The notes beneath the pieces were generated by a model that worked only from the letters and a program-made list of their open reading frames with translations, was not told the DNA's origin and made no database searches. Positions 46,781 to 58,440 of a DNA stretch of 64,000 bases are shown in pieces. Source of the DNA: Peromyscus leucopus (lineage: Eukaryota; Chordata; Mammalia; Rodentia; Cricetidae); NCBI RefSeq assembly GCF_004664715.2, contig NC_051084.1, positions 57,221,334-57,285,333 on the forward strand. Direction: 5' to 3'. The position numbers were made by a program, and so were the translations under genes. Numbering within the stretch: the stretch's first letter is position 1; the number at the start of each line of letters is the position of its first letter.

Positions 46781-47940
46781 GTTCTTTAAAAGTAGGTTCA
46801 TTAATCTACCCTTTTATCTTATCATCTCCATATCCTCCTATATATCATATCCCCTTTTCTTTTTTAGAAAGAGATCACATTTATAATCAACCTGTTTTAA
46901 ATAAAAATATTGGTTTTTCTCTGTCCCACACCAGAGGGCTCTTCTGATTTGGGACACAAGAATCCCTTACCCATTTTTTTTTTTTTTTTTTTTTTTAAGC
47001 AATATGTCTGGGTTTAGAGGGGGAGTGAGCCAATTCCACCTCTAAAGCCAGCTTGGTATATTTGGGAATTTGGGCGTAGCTTGTCTTAACTACTTCCTGC
47101 TGGAGGGGGGCGCTGTATCTTATGGGGACATTTTAAGATCATGGAGTAGTCCATGAGGCTGTATTGTCTGAGCCAGTTGCCTTGAAACGATTCTAGATGT
47201 TGGATCATCTGGGCCATGGTGTCATCGGAGACCTTTCAGGTGGTCTTGGCTGGTCAAACCTGATGTATCTTAATCTGGAACAAGTCCACAGCCTCTGGCT
47301 TTCTGTGGAAACAAAAGCAGAACCTCTTTTCCAAAGTAACATATCCTTATATTCAAATTTTGAAGTCAAGGTACCTTTAAAATATACATTTTGGCATAAC
47401 TCAACAGGTTTTGTAATCAAATGTTTTTCTTTAGTTATGAATATCAAAGAGAACATAATCCAGATTCTCTGTGTGGTAGCCATCTTTATGTGGCTTATGT
47501 TTTATATTACCTTGAGCCTTGAGCCTATTGCTTTAAACTGTACCATTGTAAACCTGAAACAGCGCTGTGGCTGCTGGCTCCGCCCACTTCAGCTTTCCAA
47601 CATGGCAGTGGTACGTTTTCTGCCAGCTCTGGGAGTCATCAAGTCTCAGAAATAGTGGGTCTAAGCTTTTATCAAAGCAGTGTGTAGCCCAGAAGCCTCT
47701 TTTTTTTTTTTTTTTTTTTAAATACTAGTAAAGACTAAATCTACCACACAGCTTAATTTGCCGCTGGTAGATGCCTCATTTCCGCCATACTGCCGGTCAA
47801 ACGCACCCGCCAGGAACCCGCCAGTGTTCAAACCTGCGTTTTGCCGCATCTAGCTGCCCGTATGAGACAAGAAGCAGGAACCTGGTTTTGGCTCTGTTTA
47901 GAATTGGTTATTAAATATTCTCAGGTTTAAGGTGGAAACT

Positions 47941-47957
47941 CGAGCCGTTGGGCGCCA
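47941..47957 (-). promoter_or_regulatory. tRNA-Lys-type primer binding site, partly deleted
   Basis: The minus strand reads TGGCGCCCAACG and then GCTCG, two bases after the LTR end (CAACA|AA). The first 12 nt match the 3' end complement of tRNA-Lys1,2; the remainder appears to have lost about 5 nt. Confidence 0.75.
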
Positions 47958-47959
47958 TT

Positions 47960-48196
47960 TGTTGCTGGAGGGCTTCTCTCCAGGTTCCCCAAGCCCCGCA
48001 GTCCCACAATCCACTTATAAAATAATCACTCAGACGCTTATATCACTTATAAACTGTATGGCCGTGGCAGGCTTCTTGCTAACTGTTCTTTTATCTTATA
48101 TTAACCCATTTTTATAAATCTATACCTTGCCACGTGGCTGGTGGCTTACCGGCATCTCTACATGCTCTTCTCCTGGCGGTGGCTGCAGTCTCTCTC
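47960..48196 (-). mobile_element. 5' LTR portion (R-U5) of the retrocopy
   Basis: R (48196-48044) is identical to 45686-45534 except for one base. U5 (48043-47960) ends CCAGCAACA next to the PBS. U3 is absent: the left target duplication starts immediately at the R end. Confidence 0.9.
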
Positions 48197-48975
48197 ATTG
48201 ATATTTCTTATAATCTATCCATTTTCACTTCTAACTTCACTCATTAAAGTTTCTCTCTATTCATTCATTTGGCTTAAAGTGTCTTGATTTTGTTTATCTT
48301 TTCAAAGAACCAGTTATTTCATTAACTTTCTGTATTAATTTCTTATTTGCATTTCATTAATTTCTGCTCTGATCTTAACTAATTATTTCCATTTATTCAT
48401 TTTGAGGCAAGCCTGTCCATGTTTTCCAAGACCCTAAGTACACTGTTAAATTATTTGAGCTCTCCTAGTCTTTTTAAAGGAGGCATTTGCATATTAAACT
48501 TCCCTTTTAGGACTGCTTTCATTAAATCCTATATTAGGTCCATTTTGTTTTTATATTTGATTCAATATTATTTTATTTTTTGATGGCTCACTTCTCACTA
48601 CCTACCATGTTGATGAGGCTTTCTACAGAATTTCTTGATAGTCTTATTATATTTTTAACTTTCAATATTTGTTTGTCTCTTTTTAAAACTATTTATTTCT
48701 CCTCATTGAACTACATTTTCATGGCTTGTATTCACTTCCTTGTTTCATTCCTCTATGTTTGCCTTCTCTTGGAATTCATTCAGGTATTTGTATCCTCTTT
48801 GCTATCATTGGATATATTTACTTATTATTCTTCAAACTTTTCATCTGAGATTTTTGTCTAATTCCTTCTCATTGGAGGAAGTTAATGTGCAGAGGTCATA
48901 TTGCCTGGATTTGTCATGTTTCTTGTGTTTTTGCATTTAGACATAAGCATTTATAGTCAGATAGGTTGATTTTTT

Positions 48976-50486
48976 TTTTTAATCACTGTTGCTCTTTTCA
49001 GGGATGTACTTGTAATGTTCATAGGGGACTGAGTTCTGGGCTATAGTGGGGTTGGGTTGAGGTATCTTTTTCCTCAGCTAGACTGATGTTTGGGGAACAG
49101 GACAAAAATACCTAAGAGTAGAATATTGTTTGCAAAGACAATCACTATCAAAGAGTGGGGCCACTGTGAAAATACAGGAATAATCAAATTAGACACTATC
49201 ACTTCTTAAATCCGAATTATTTAATGAAATAAAGGAATGAAATGCTAATCAATGATGTGAACAGCAATGCATTTGTTTCTGTGGATACAAGGTGGAAAAA
49301 AAGCAGAGTGAGACTAGTGATTAGTATGGAGTTAACAGAGAGAGAGTAGAGGAGGCACAAGGAGATAAAAGGAGAAGGTAGAGACGAGTTGGGGAAGAAA
49401 AGTAAGGAAATGGAATCATAGATCTAAAACAGTCTGAGCTCTCTGGAGACTGAGGCATGGCTTCCCTGCAAACTGGGCTAACCTATGTTCTCTGGGAAAG
49501 CCTGTCCAAAGCAAAATTATAAAGAAGAAGAAAAAAAGAAAAGAGAGGAGAAGGTTTTAAGAAAAAACAGGGCAGTGTTGGCCTGAGGTTGTGTTTCGCC
49601 TGGAAAGATGTGAGAGCAAGCATCTATTTAACCCAGAAAAGGCAGAAACAACAAACCGAAGAAAGTATTCCATCAGGTCTAGATTAGTGAGCACATGACT
49701 TTATTGGTATTACTTAGAACAGGATAGGCATTCTGCTGTTGTTCTCCTTAAAATGTCTATTACTGAGAATTCAGTGGTCATTTTTTGTGGCTCTCTGTCT
49801 CAAGTACAGTGTCAGTCATATTTGTCCCTGGGCGGGGAAGAGTTCCCCAGACCTCTCAATCCCTCTAGGCAGACGCTGGATTTCTTCTTTGTAATACTCC
49901 CTGTTTCATGTCGCCATTAAACTGGGTATTTTTTTTAGTCATCACTACTTCTTCTGATCATTGTTACTCAAAGTTCTCCAGTTTATTTCCTGTAACTTCT
50001 AGCTGACCATACCTGTGTGTCACCTGGCATCATCCTTAATCTAATACTTACTTTAAATTGTTTATTGTACTTATTCAGGATATCAAACAGAGTTGGTTTC
50101 ACTTTTTAAATTAGATTTATTTAAGTATTTTGATAACGATTTTGTTTAATTAGCAAATGGGATAACTTCATACAGGAACATTAGAATCACATCCCAATTA
50201 ATCACACTGAAAATCACTTAGAGACTTTCTAAATCAACAGGGGTTGAATTATATCAAGAAGTGTTTTGCTATATAGAGTAAATTCTGTTTCCTCTGGGAA
50301 TAATAGCACAACTGTCAGTAAAAGCAGTTAACCATCTACACAAAGTCTTTTGCTTTTCAATTTGGCCTCATCTCTTATAAAAGCCATGTGTATATTAACC
50401 AACTTAACTCTTAACAATGTTATTTGCTTGAGGGTAGGAACATGACTTAAGTACATTCAAATGATTCAAGACTTTTTCTAGAACAT
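48976..50486. other. no recognisable feature
   Basis: Purine-rich patches occur at 49335-49400 and 49515-49560. No gene or named repeat was seen. Confidence 0.5.
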
Positions 50487-50492
50487 CAAATC

Positions 50493-51375
50493 TGTAACTG
50501 GAGTCCTTCCTCTGTCTTGCCCCGTCCTGCAGCCATTTCCAAATAATCACTCAGAGGCTTATATTAATTATAAATGTTTAGCCAATGGCTCAGGCTTATT
50601 ACTAGCTATCTCTTACATTTAAATTAACTCATTTCTGTGGTGATATTGTGTTCCCCAAAATATTGTGTACCCTAATAAACTTATCTGGGGTCAGAGAACA
50701 GAACAGCCACTAGACAGACATAGAGACCAGAAAATGATGGCACTCACACCTTTAATCCTAGCCTTCTGGAGGCAGAGATCCATCCAGATTTCTGTGAGTT
50801 TAAAGCCACACTGGAAACAGCCAGGCATGGTGACTAACGCCTTTAATCCAAGGAAGTGAGCCTTTAATCCCAGGAAGTGATGGCAGAAAGCAGAAAGGTA
50901 TATAAGGTGTGAGGACCAGGAACTAGACCTGGTTAAGCTTTTAGGCTTTCAGCAGCAGTTCAGCTGAGATCCATTTGGATGAGGATTCAAATGTTTCCAG
51001 TCTGAGGAAACAGGATCAGCTGAGGAGTTGGCAAGGTGAGGTGGCTGTGGTTTGTTCTGCCTCTCTGATCATTCAGTGTTCACCCCAATACCTGGCTCCG
51101 AGTTTGTTTTTATTAATAAGACCCTTTAGAGATTCGTGCTACACATTTCTATTAATCTATATCACCACATGGCCCATGGTTAACCAGTTCTCTGACATCT
51201 TGTTGCATGGGCAGCTGGATCACCATCTGCTGGACTCTGCCCTTCTTCATCTTCATCTTCAATTTGATCATATTGCCTAACCTTGTTCTGCCTGGCTATT
51301 GGCCAAAACAGCTTTATTTATCAACCAATGAGAGCAACATATATTCACAGCATATAGAAAGACCATCCCACAGCA
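50493..51375 (-). mobile_element. solo LTR interrupted by a second solo LTR
   Basis: On the minus strand it starts TGCTGTGGGATGG (51375) and ends CCAGTTACA (50493). CAAATC flanks it perfectly at 50487-50492 and 51376-51381, a 6-bp target duplication. Its U3 start resembles that of the ERV at 45792, so it belongs to the same broad LTR group. Without the inner LTR (50636-51143) and one duplicated 6-mer it is 369 bp. Confidence 0.88.
50636..51143 (+). mobile_element. solo LTR with B1-like segments (copy B), nested
   Basis: The 508-bp element begins TGTGGTGATATTGTGTTCC and ends TTCGTGCTACA. CATTTC flanks it perfectly at 50630-50635 and 51144-51149. It is collinear with copy A (1042-1553), including GGTATATAAGG (50907-50917) as the TATA-like box and the two B1-like stretches. 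It entered the older solo LTR. Confidence 0.9.
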
Positions 51376-51589
51376 CAAATCTCCTTTTGTGAGGTCATGA
51401 ATAACACAGTGTTTAGTCCTAATGACCACTTCTAGGTGCCCTGTAACCTTGAGAAGCCAGCATTAGGATAAAACTGGATAGTGTTGAAGCCAGGAGACGC
51501 AGCAGAACAAAAGCATATCCTTGGTGACAGTAAAAAGCAACTGACCCCAGTCCACCTGAACTTAGTAACATCGCTGGTTGTTAAAGTTA

Positions 51590-51985
51590 GGGTTTGAACT
51601 GCTGGGACAAAACATCATACCCAAAAGCAACTTGGAGAGCAAAGTGTTTGTTTCAGCTTACAACTCTCAGATTACACTATGTCCCTCAGAGAAGTCAGGG
51701 CAGGAACCTGGAGGCAAGACCTGAAGCAGAGACCTTGGAGGAGTGCTGCTTACTCATTTGCTTGCATTCTCATTAGCTTGCTCAGACTAGTTTCTTATAC
51801 CATCCAAGACCACTACCCAGGGTTAGCACCACCCACAGTGGGCTGGGCCCTCCCATGTCATTCATGGATCAAGAAAATGCCCCCACAGACTTATCTGTAG
51901 GCCAATCTGATGGGGGCATTTTCTCAAATGAGGTTCCCTCTTTTGAGACTAGGTTGTGTCAAGTTGACAATAACTAACCAGGACA
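51590..51985 (-). mobile_element. ERVL (MLT2-like) LTR
   Basis: AGTTAGGGTTTGAACTGCTG, CCAAAAGCAACTTGGAGAGC, AGAAGTCAGGGCAGGAACCT, AATGCCCCCACAGACTTATC and GTGTCAAGTTGACAATAACT are the full antisense order of this common rodent LTR. Confidence 0.7.
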
Positions 51986-51989
51986 CTAG

Positions 51990-53161
51990 TTCTTCAGCTG
52001 AATGACCTAATGTGTTTGCCTGGCTTAGTCACTTTGAATTCAGTTTTCTGGGACATAGCTCCAAAGTACTTGTAATTGAAGCAATGAGCTGTTTTGGTGA
52101 AAATTCTGTCTCACCTCAGTCACATACAAAATACAAGGAATAGAGCAATGGAACATGCATGAGCCAACAGCTGTAGAAAAAAAGAAAACCCTCTCCAGGA
52201 TAATCTAGATAGAAAAGGAATCGTTTCCAAGTTTGATGGCATATTTGGCATGTATTAGGATATGGATCGTCTTCAATGGATGTGGAACAATCATTTAGAG
52301 TTACACTAATTTGGAATCCTTTCATGAGTACTAATGACTTGCAGGCAGGAAACTCCTGATGGCAAGTGGGCTCTGTGATTTTGTTTTTTTTTTTTTTTAG
52401 GGGACAGATATAGACTTTGTTGCAAACAGAGGTTAAAAATTCAGGAGCTCAAAACGGAAGTTTTGTGTTCCCTTCTTAACCATCCATGTGCAGATCAGTG
52501 GTCTAGCAGCAATAGCTGGCACCAGCCCTCATGGGAACACTTGAACACCCTCTCTTCCTGGCCAACCTCCTTTGTCATCTTTTACCTGGCTTCCAATTCT
52601 GGTCCATCCTTTTCTAGCCTTCAGAAGAAAAGAAAAGAGTGAGAAAAACCACTTTCCTTTGCATATTATGATTTGGCAACTGGTTGTTTCCAATATCTAC
52701 AATTTAGTCAAAATCATATGGCTTGCCTGGATGCATTCAAAGTTGAGGATGGTAGTGCCTGACCAGAGTTCTCTATTGTCCTTATGGTATAGAGGTGTGA
52801 CAATGGACAAAATCTGAGTGTGTGTCACAAGGATATTTCTCCAGTTCCTTATAAAATTAAAAAATATTCCTATATGTCTACCTATATATCTACCATCTGT
52901 CAATCTGTATGTGTGTTCGTTCATATCCCTCTCTAGTTATTCCATATAGGAATTCTAATTCTCAAGTGATATGACACATTAATGATAACCCAATTTCTAA
53001 AATAGGAAACTAAATAAAACTATAGTTAGTAGCTATAATATAATATGTTTCCATTAATTTATAATTTTCAGTGAATTAAGGAAAAGAAAGATTTCCATTT
53101 CAAAGAATTGTATTTACATAAAATGACTAAGTATATTAACATATTTTTTGAAAAAAAATGA
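51990..53161. other. no recognisable feature
   Basis: A T19 run occurs at about 52382-52400. No gene or named repeat was seen. Confidence 0.5.
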
Positions 53162-53384
53162 AGAACTATTTATTTTTATTTTATATGTATGAATGTTTTT
53201 CTTTAATATAAGCCTGTGTGCCCTGTGTGAGCATGGAGCCTGCAGAAATTAGAAGACCATGTTGGGCTCACTGGAATTGGTGGTATGGATTGTTGTGAAC
53301 CACAATGTGGGAGCTGAGAACCAAACCCAGGTCCGCTGCAAGAGCAGCAAGTATTCTTAACTGATGAGCCATCTCCCCAGCTCC
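53162..53384 (-). mobile_element. B3-type SINE
   Basis: TTATTTTTATTTTATATGTA, TTGTTGTGAACCACAATGTG, AACCAAACCCAGGTCCGCTG and TGATGAGCCATCTCCCCAGC. Confidence 0.8.
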
Positions 53385-54106
53385 AATATTAGCTTATTTC
53401 TTTATTTCAAAAACTTATGTTTTTTTTTTCATTTCCAGGCATGAAAATGTGCTAAGGATGAGTTTATTTGAATGAGGCAATTAGTCAATTAATTTTGCTT
53501 CTGGGAATTATTTATTCAAAGTGTTTTTCATTAGGAGCAGTGGGCATAATTTTTATCTTTATGGCTTTTCCCAATAATGTTTGTATCCAATAATTGAAAG
53601 ACTATGTCTTTCGGTGTGATTTAAATGCACAATAGTGACATCATGGAAGTCAGACTAGGTGGCTGAGTTAGAAAGCAAAGGAGCTCTCTGTTGAATTTAC
53701 CAGGACAGAGGTCTGCATTCCCTAATTTCCTAGCTCCCAGAGTGTAAGTCTTAGGAGCTTCTCATAGGATAGGCAGTGAAGGTTCCAGGTAACGTCATTC
53801 TAGGAGAAAAAGAAGAAAACATTCTGGTTGCCTCCTGCTGGATTCCATATTTTAACTTTTTTTTTTTAATTTTAGATCACTGCACCTTTAATGTCTTAAG
53901 TTCTCCACTTCTGACAACTCTTCAGGTAGTGGCACTGCCAGTGTCTTGCAGATAAGAAACCTAGGACCTTGATCAATGATAAAATTGTTCAGAAAACAAA
54001 ACAGAGCAAGATCTCTCTTTTTTTTTTTCTTTTCTCTGACTTGAGTCCATGCTAATTACACCAAGTTTGAGAGAAGAGGAAGCAGGAAGACTGAAAGGCA
54101 GTGGGA
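53385..54106. other. no recognisable feature
   Basis: No gene or named repeat was seen. Confidence 0.5.
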
Positions 54107-54373
54107 ATGGTGGGATGGCACAGTGGTTAAGAAAGAATATTTCCCTTGGAGGTGATCTCCTACCAGCATCCCTGGTTCATGTCTCACAACCACCTAAAAC
54201 TATAGCCCCATAGGATATGATACCCTTTTCTGGACTCCGTGGGGACCTGTACTGACTGTCACATAATCACAGAATCAATCTCTCCCCCCACGTCACTCAC
54301 TCACTCAAACATACACACACATCACATCACACATGCATACATAAGTGCAAATAAAATTAATCTTTTAATAAGA
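54107..54373 (+). mobile_element. B2/B3-type SINE, diverged
   Basis: GTGGGATGGCACAGTGGTTA (A-box region), CTACCAGCATCCCTGGTTCA, a CA-rich stretch (54300-54335) and GCAAATAAAATTAATCTTTT as tail. Confidence 0.65.
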
Positions 54374-57282
54374 AAAGAACTATGGAAGAAAGGTTTGTCT
54401 TGATAAGAAATGACTTGCATGAATTTGGAACTGGCAAGTCTAAAGTCTGCATCCTATGTAGCTAATGCTGGATAGTGCAGCCCTGGTTTGAAATCCATGG
54501 GGCATGTCTACATGTGATAAATCAGGCAAAATTCTATGTAGAGTCCTGAGGCAGAATTCCTTCTTCACCAGGAGCCCTTGTTTTTTACACATAAAAGGTT
54601 CAGTTGGTTTGATGAGGTCCATCTGTTGTATTGAGGGCAACTTCCTTTTAAGTCAGTTGATTGTAAGTGTCAACCACATCTACAGGAGCATCAAAAATGA
54701 TCAAACACCTCAGCATCATAGACTAGCCGGGCTGACACACAATTAACCATACTAGACTTCCAGAAAACACCTCTCACATTTATGCTTTTCTCCTGGACTT
54801 GTTTGAATGACGACACAGAAGCAAAATGGAATTAAAGAAAAGGTATTTAGGTTCCATGTAGGTTTTTGAGGAGATTATACATGAAGGAGATTTTTTTTTT
54901 TTCAAGACGTAGATTGAGTTGAAAGTCATGGGAAAAAAATAAACCTTTCTTTGATGATGTCCAGGTTAGCAGTCAGAGGAATTTGGAAAAAAAGATAACG
55001 GATTACGGATGTCTATGCCTCTTGGTTGCGGTAAAAACTGAAGGCATTTTCTTGCCCCAGGTGGGATTAAGGAGGTGAATTTCTGAAAGATGTAATAATA
55101 AACCACAGCTGCGCCTTCTTTAGGGTGAGCACTGCTAGGGGGAGATGAAGGTACAGGGTATTCAGAAAGGAGCTTTCATTAACAAACTGATATTTCTTGG
55201 GCAGGTGCTCCTTGCCTGGGGCAGAGCTTTGTAAAAGCACATTACCACAATGGCATGCTGGGCTTGCTAATGTGCTGCTGATGCGCATGCTTCTTTAGAA
55301 GTGCTTCCCATGGCTGCCTAGACTGTCCCTTCCTTCCACTTGAGCTATGCAGACTTCAGAACTTAAAGCCCTGGGACACTTCCTCTACTTTCAACTAGTT
55401 ATTTTTTATTGGAAAAGCAATATATGTTCTTTGAATTAAAATTAGGGGAATATGACACACTGTATCTGTAATCAAACCATTAACGTTACAGCGTATTTTA
55501 ATGAAAGTTCTAACTTAGTATGGATGTTAGTGTGAATTGGATTTTGTATATAGGTAGAATATAGCTACCAAAAATGGGTTCAGAGCTTATATATGCCTTT
55601 ATAGCCTGCCTTTTCCTCATTTATATCATTGGTAGAGTTCCTTGTCAATTTACATGCTATAGATTTTTTAGGGCTGAATAAAATTCCATTATCTTAACAT
55701 TCTCAACAGTAGTACAATTCACTGATAAAATATAAAAGTATGTTATTCTTTAAAAATAAACATTCCTGAAATGTTGTAGCTTTCAGGATACCTGTCTTTA
55801 AACAGGAAATATAGGGAAAAAAACATATTAGTGTACCTTAAATCATTGTCCTCTAATAAGCATTGGATTACATCAAGCAAAATTCTTGGAGGCAGTAGGT
55901 AATACTTTAGGAGTAAACATTAGTTTAAAATTTCATTATCTCAAGTTCAGAAATAAGAGTGATGTGTCAAGGACAATTCATCTTTAAATTTTTCATTATC
56001 TTTAGCTTTGAGGCGGCAGGCTCCACAGCCAAGACAAATTTCCAGTGCCCTCTAACTATTGTCTTGTCATCTTGTGTCTGAGTAGGATGTGTTTTATTGA
56101 ATTAGATTAAAATTAAGTCTGGAAGCTTATTATGCAACAGTCTCTAAAGAACGCATGTTCCCCCACCGATGGCTGCTCTATGAATTGCTAATACTCACAG
56201 TGCAAGGCTGTTCTATTCATCTCTAGAAAGACTATCTCAAAACATGTAAAGATAACAGTGTTATCTAATTGTAACAACCAAGTTTCTCTTCCCTGTTTTT
56301 CTTTAAATTCTTCTATCAGTATATGCATTTCCAAAGTCATAAAGATAACCTCCTAATTAACAGTTTTCAGTCTGTAGGCTATATGATATAGCAATAAAGC
56401 AGGAGCTCCTGGAGGTATTTGACTGTATTATCAATCAAGCTGAGGAAGCTGCTAGCTCCCAGCGTCACTATTTGAAACATACAGTGACTATGATATAATG
56501 GTGTTCTTTCTTGGAGACCAGAGCATCTCCACCTAACTTAATGCATTGCATCATTGACGGAGGATGAGTCCTGGGATTTTGTAGTCATCAGAATCAAAAT
56601 GCCAAGAAACAACCCCCTTTAGCAAATTGAATATACAATATTAAACAAGTTTCTGGATCACCTAGGATGAACCTAGAGAAGAGACTCACAAATCTTCAGC
56701 ATAGAACATGCCAATTCTATTCCAGTGAAAAAGCCACCTGCAAAAAAAAAAAAAAAAAAAAAGAAGTCTCAGACTATGAGAGGAATGTTCCAGGAAGAGT
56801 CTGCACCAGCAAAGCAGAAGGGTCACCCTGCTGTTCTTCTTATTTGCCTCCCTTCAGCTCTGCACTCAAGTAGGCAAATACAGAAGTCATGTTCAGAAGC
56901 CTCGGTTGCCAGAATCCCTGGCTCATATCACATGTTGGATGGAATCTTAGTTTCCAAAGTAAAGGGCATCACAAAAAACAGATGATCGGGTTAATGTTAA
57001 GAAAATTAGATCATAGCCCTAAATGTGCTCAATATTAGTTTGATATTAGAAACTCCTAGAGAGCAACTGCTTTGTCAAAAATTCCTCCACCTCTTAGAAA
57101 GTATAGACTTAATTTAAATAAGAATATGTTACTATGTAAAGTTTGGGAACATACTGCTTCATAATTAAGAAAAGAACTTATATTTCAGCCTATATAGTAT
57201 GACAAAATTGCTTCCTGATACCAATATTCCAAGTATTTTCTATGAAATGCAGAATATATGATAATTGCACCTTAAAAGAGTT
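54374..57282. other. longest unassigned block
   Basis: Nearly 3 kb without a SINE, LTR or L1 that I recognise, apart from an A22 run at 56741-56762. The 55000-55300 part is less AT-rich and looks unique. No coding frame with a family signature was found. Confidence 0.45.
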
Positions 57283-57430
57283 TGACACACCTTTAATTCC
57301 AGCACTCACTTCAGAGAAAGAGACAAGCAAATCTCTGTGAGTTCAAGGCCAACCAGGTCTGCAGAGTGAGTTCCAGGACAGCCAGGGCTGTCACACAGAG
57401 AAACCTTGTCTCAAAAAAAGGGAAAAAAAA
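57283..57430 (+). mobile_element. B1 SINE, 5'-truncated and diverged
   Basis: GACACACCTTTAATTCCAGC, GTGAGTTCAAGGCCAACCAG and CACAGAGAAACCTTGTCTCA, then an A-rich tail. Confidence 0.85.
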
Positions 57431-57627
57431 TGACATGATTTACCTATAATTTTGTTCCGCTCACCAAAAAATAGATAATTGACTTGTCATTATAGATTTT
57501 ACAAAATTGAAATTTATTATTAATAATGTTTTAAGTTTACATACCAATATGTAAATACCCTTCTCCCACTTGATAGCTGTCATAAAAGGTTTCTGACTTA
57601 CGTAGATGTTAGAAATTATTGATATTT

Positions 57628-57630
<3 letters not shown>

Positions 57631-57673
<43 letters not shown>
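57631..57673. repeat. (TA)n microsatellite
   Basis: About 21 TA units. The Y-I repeat frame on the minus strand is an artefact of it. Confidence 0.95.
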
Positions 57674-57675
<2 letters not shown>

Positions 57676-57784
57676 TAGTTAGAAATTTATCACAGAGAAA
57701 GTATGGATTGAATGATTCTAACAATGATCATTAGCATGAAACAATACTATATGATGAAGTGTTAGATTGATATGAAATGTTATT

Positions 57785-58440
57785 CATACATTTAACAAAC
57801 GTTGATTCATGCTTACTATGTATGAGACACCTAGTAGTGGCTTGGAATAGTTCAGTGACCAAAACAATTATCCTTATCCTCTTGGCACATCTGTTTTAAC
57901 CTGTGTAGACAATAGACAAGAAGTGTTATATGTAATCAGGAAATGCTAGCAGGTAACAAGTACTTTAAGAAAGTAAAAAAATGGCTGGAAAGATGGCTCA
58001 GTGACTAAGCGAGTTTGTTGCTCTCATAGAAGACCAGAGTTTGGTTCCCAACACCCATGTAGGGCCGTTCACTACCGCCTGTAACTCCAGCTACTCGGAA
58101 TTGACTCTCTTCTGGCTTCCAAGAGCACCCACATACACACAGACCTATACACATACCGACAAATGTACATAAATAAAGTAGAATTAATCTTTTGATTTTA
58201 AAAAAGAAAAGAAAAAGATGAAACAAAATTATGTGATAAGGTTGTAGAAGGGTCTGTTCAACATAGTCCTTGCTGAGTAGGGGCATTTGAAGACAGACTT
58301 AAAGGGAATGAGAAAGTGTACATGGGGGAGTATTCGGAGAAAGAGCCTTCCAGGCATTAGATGGAGGAGCAGGAGGCTGTATGGCTGGGTGCAGTGAGCA
58401 TAAGGACCTTGAAGCACCTGGGCTTGAGTTCAGAACACAC
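57785..58440 (+). mobile_element. ancient mammalian repeat (L2-like), split by a SINE
   Basis: CTTACTATGTATGAGACACC and AGTTCAGTGACCAAAACAAT lie on the left. AGAGCCTTCCAGGCATTAGA and AGCATAAGGACCTTGAAGCA lie on the right of the SINE at 57982-58206. The order fits the class seen at 10815-11560. Confidence 0.4.
57982..58206 (+). mobile_element. B2/B3-type SINE
   Basis: ATGGCTGGAAAGATGGCTCA, GTTTGGTTCCCAACACCCAT, TAACTCCAGCTACTCGGAAT, TCTTCTGGCTTCCAAGAGCA and an AATAAAG-containing tail. Confidence 0.85.

Larger units (their letters stand above)
45506..48196 (-). mobile_element. retroposed copy of an ERV transcript (L1-type insertion)
   Basis: Read on the minus strand: R (48196-48044), U5 (48043-47960), PBS (47957-47941), about 2.1 kb of internal sequence without retroviral open frames, a polypurine tract (45814-45793), U3 (45792-45687), R (45686-45534), then A28-30. 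The first copy of the LTR lacks U3 and the last lacks U5, exactly as in retroviral RNA. TCATTGATATTTCTT flanks it at 45491-45505 and 48195-48209 (13 bp certain, 2 more shared with the element end). The two 153-nt R copies differ at one base (45611 versus 48121). It is a non-autonomous class II-like element and is dead as a retrovirus. Confidence 0.9.
44515..48975 (-). mobile_element. old L1 ORF2 region, split by the ERV retrocopy
   Basis: Antisense ORF2 phrases run from GTGGACACCCTTGACTTGTC (44622) through GTAGAATTCAACAGTGAATT (45159) to about 45415. They resume after the insertion with TTTATCTTTTCAAAGAACCA (48292) and CATTAATTTCTGCTCTGATC (48355). The right limit near 48975 is approximate. 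Confidence 0.75.

Noticed and set aside
47197..47655. 152-codon plus-strand open frame, the longest in the window
   Set aside because: It is antisense to the internal region of the ERV retrocopy, shows no family motif, and has no splice or promoter context.
45506..48196. Interpretation as an ordinary provirus with two LTRs
   Set aside because: The left copy lacks U5 and the right copy lacks U3, there is a poly(A) tail, and the flanking duplication is 13-15 bp rather than 6 bp.
56741..56762. A22 run as the tail of a processed pseudogene
   Set aside because: No recognisable gene-derived or SINE sequence precedes it, and no flanking duplication was found.
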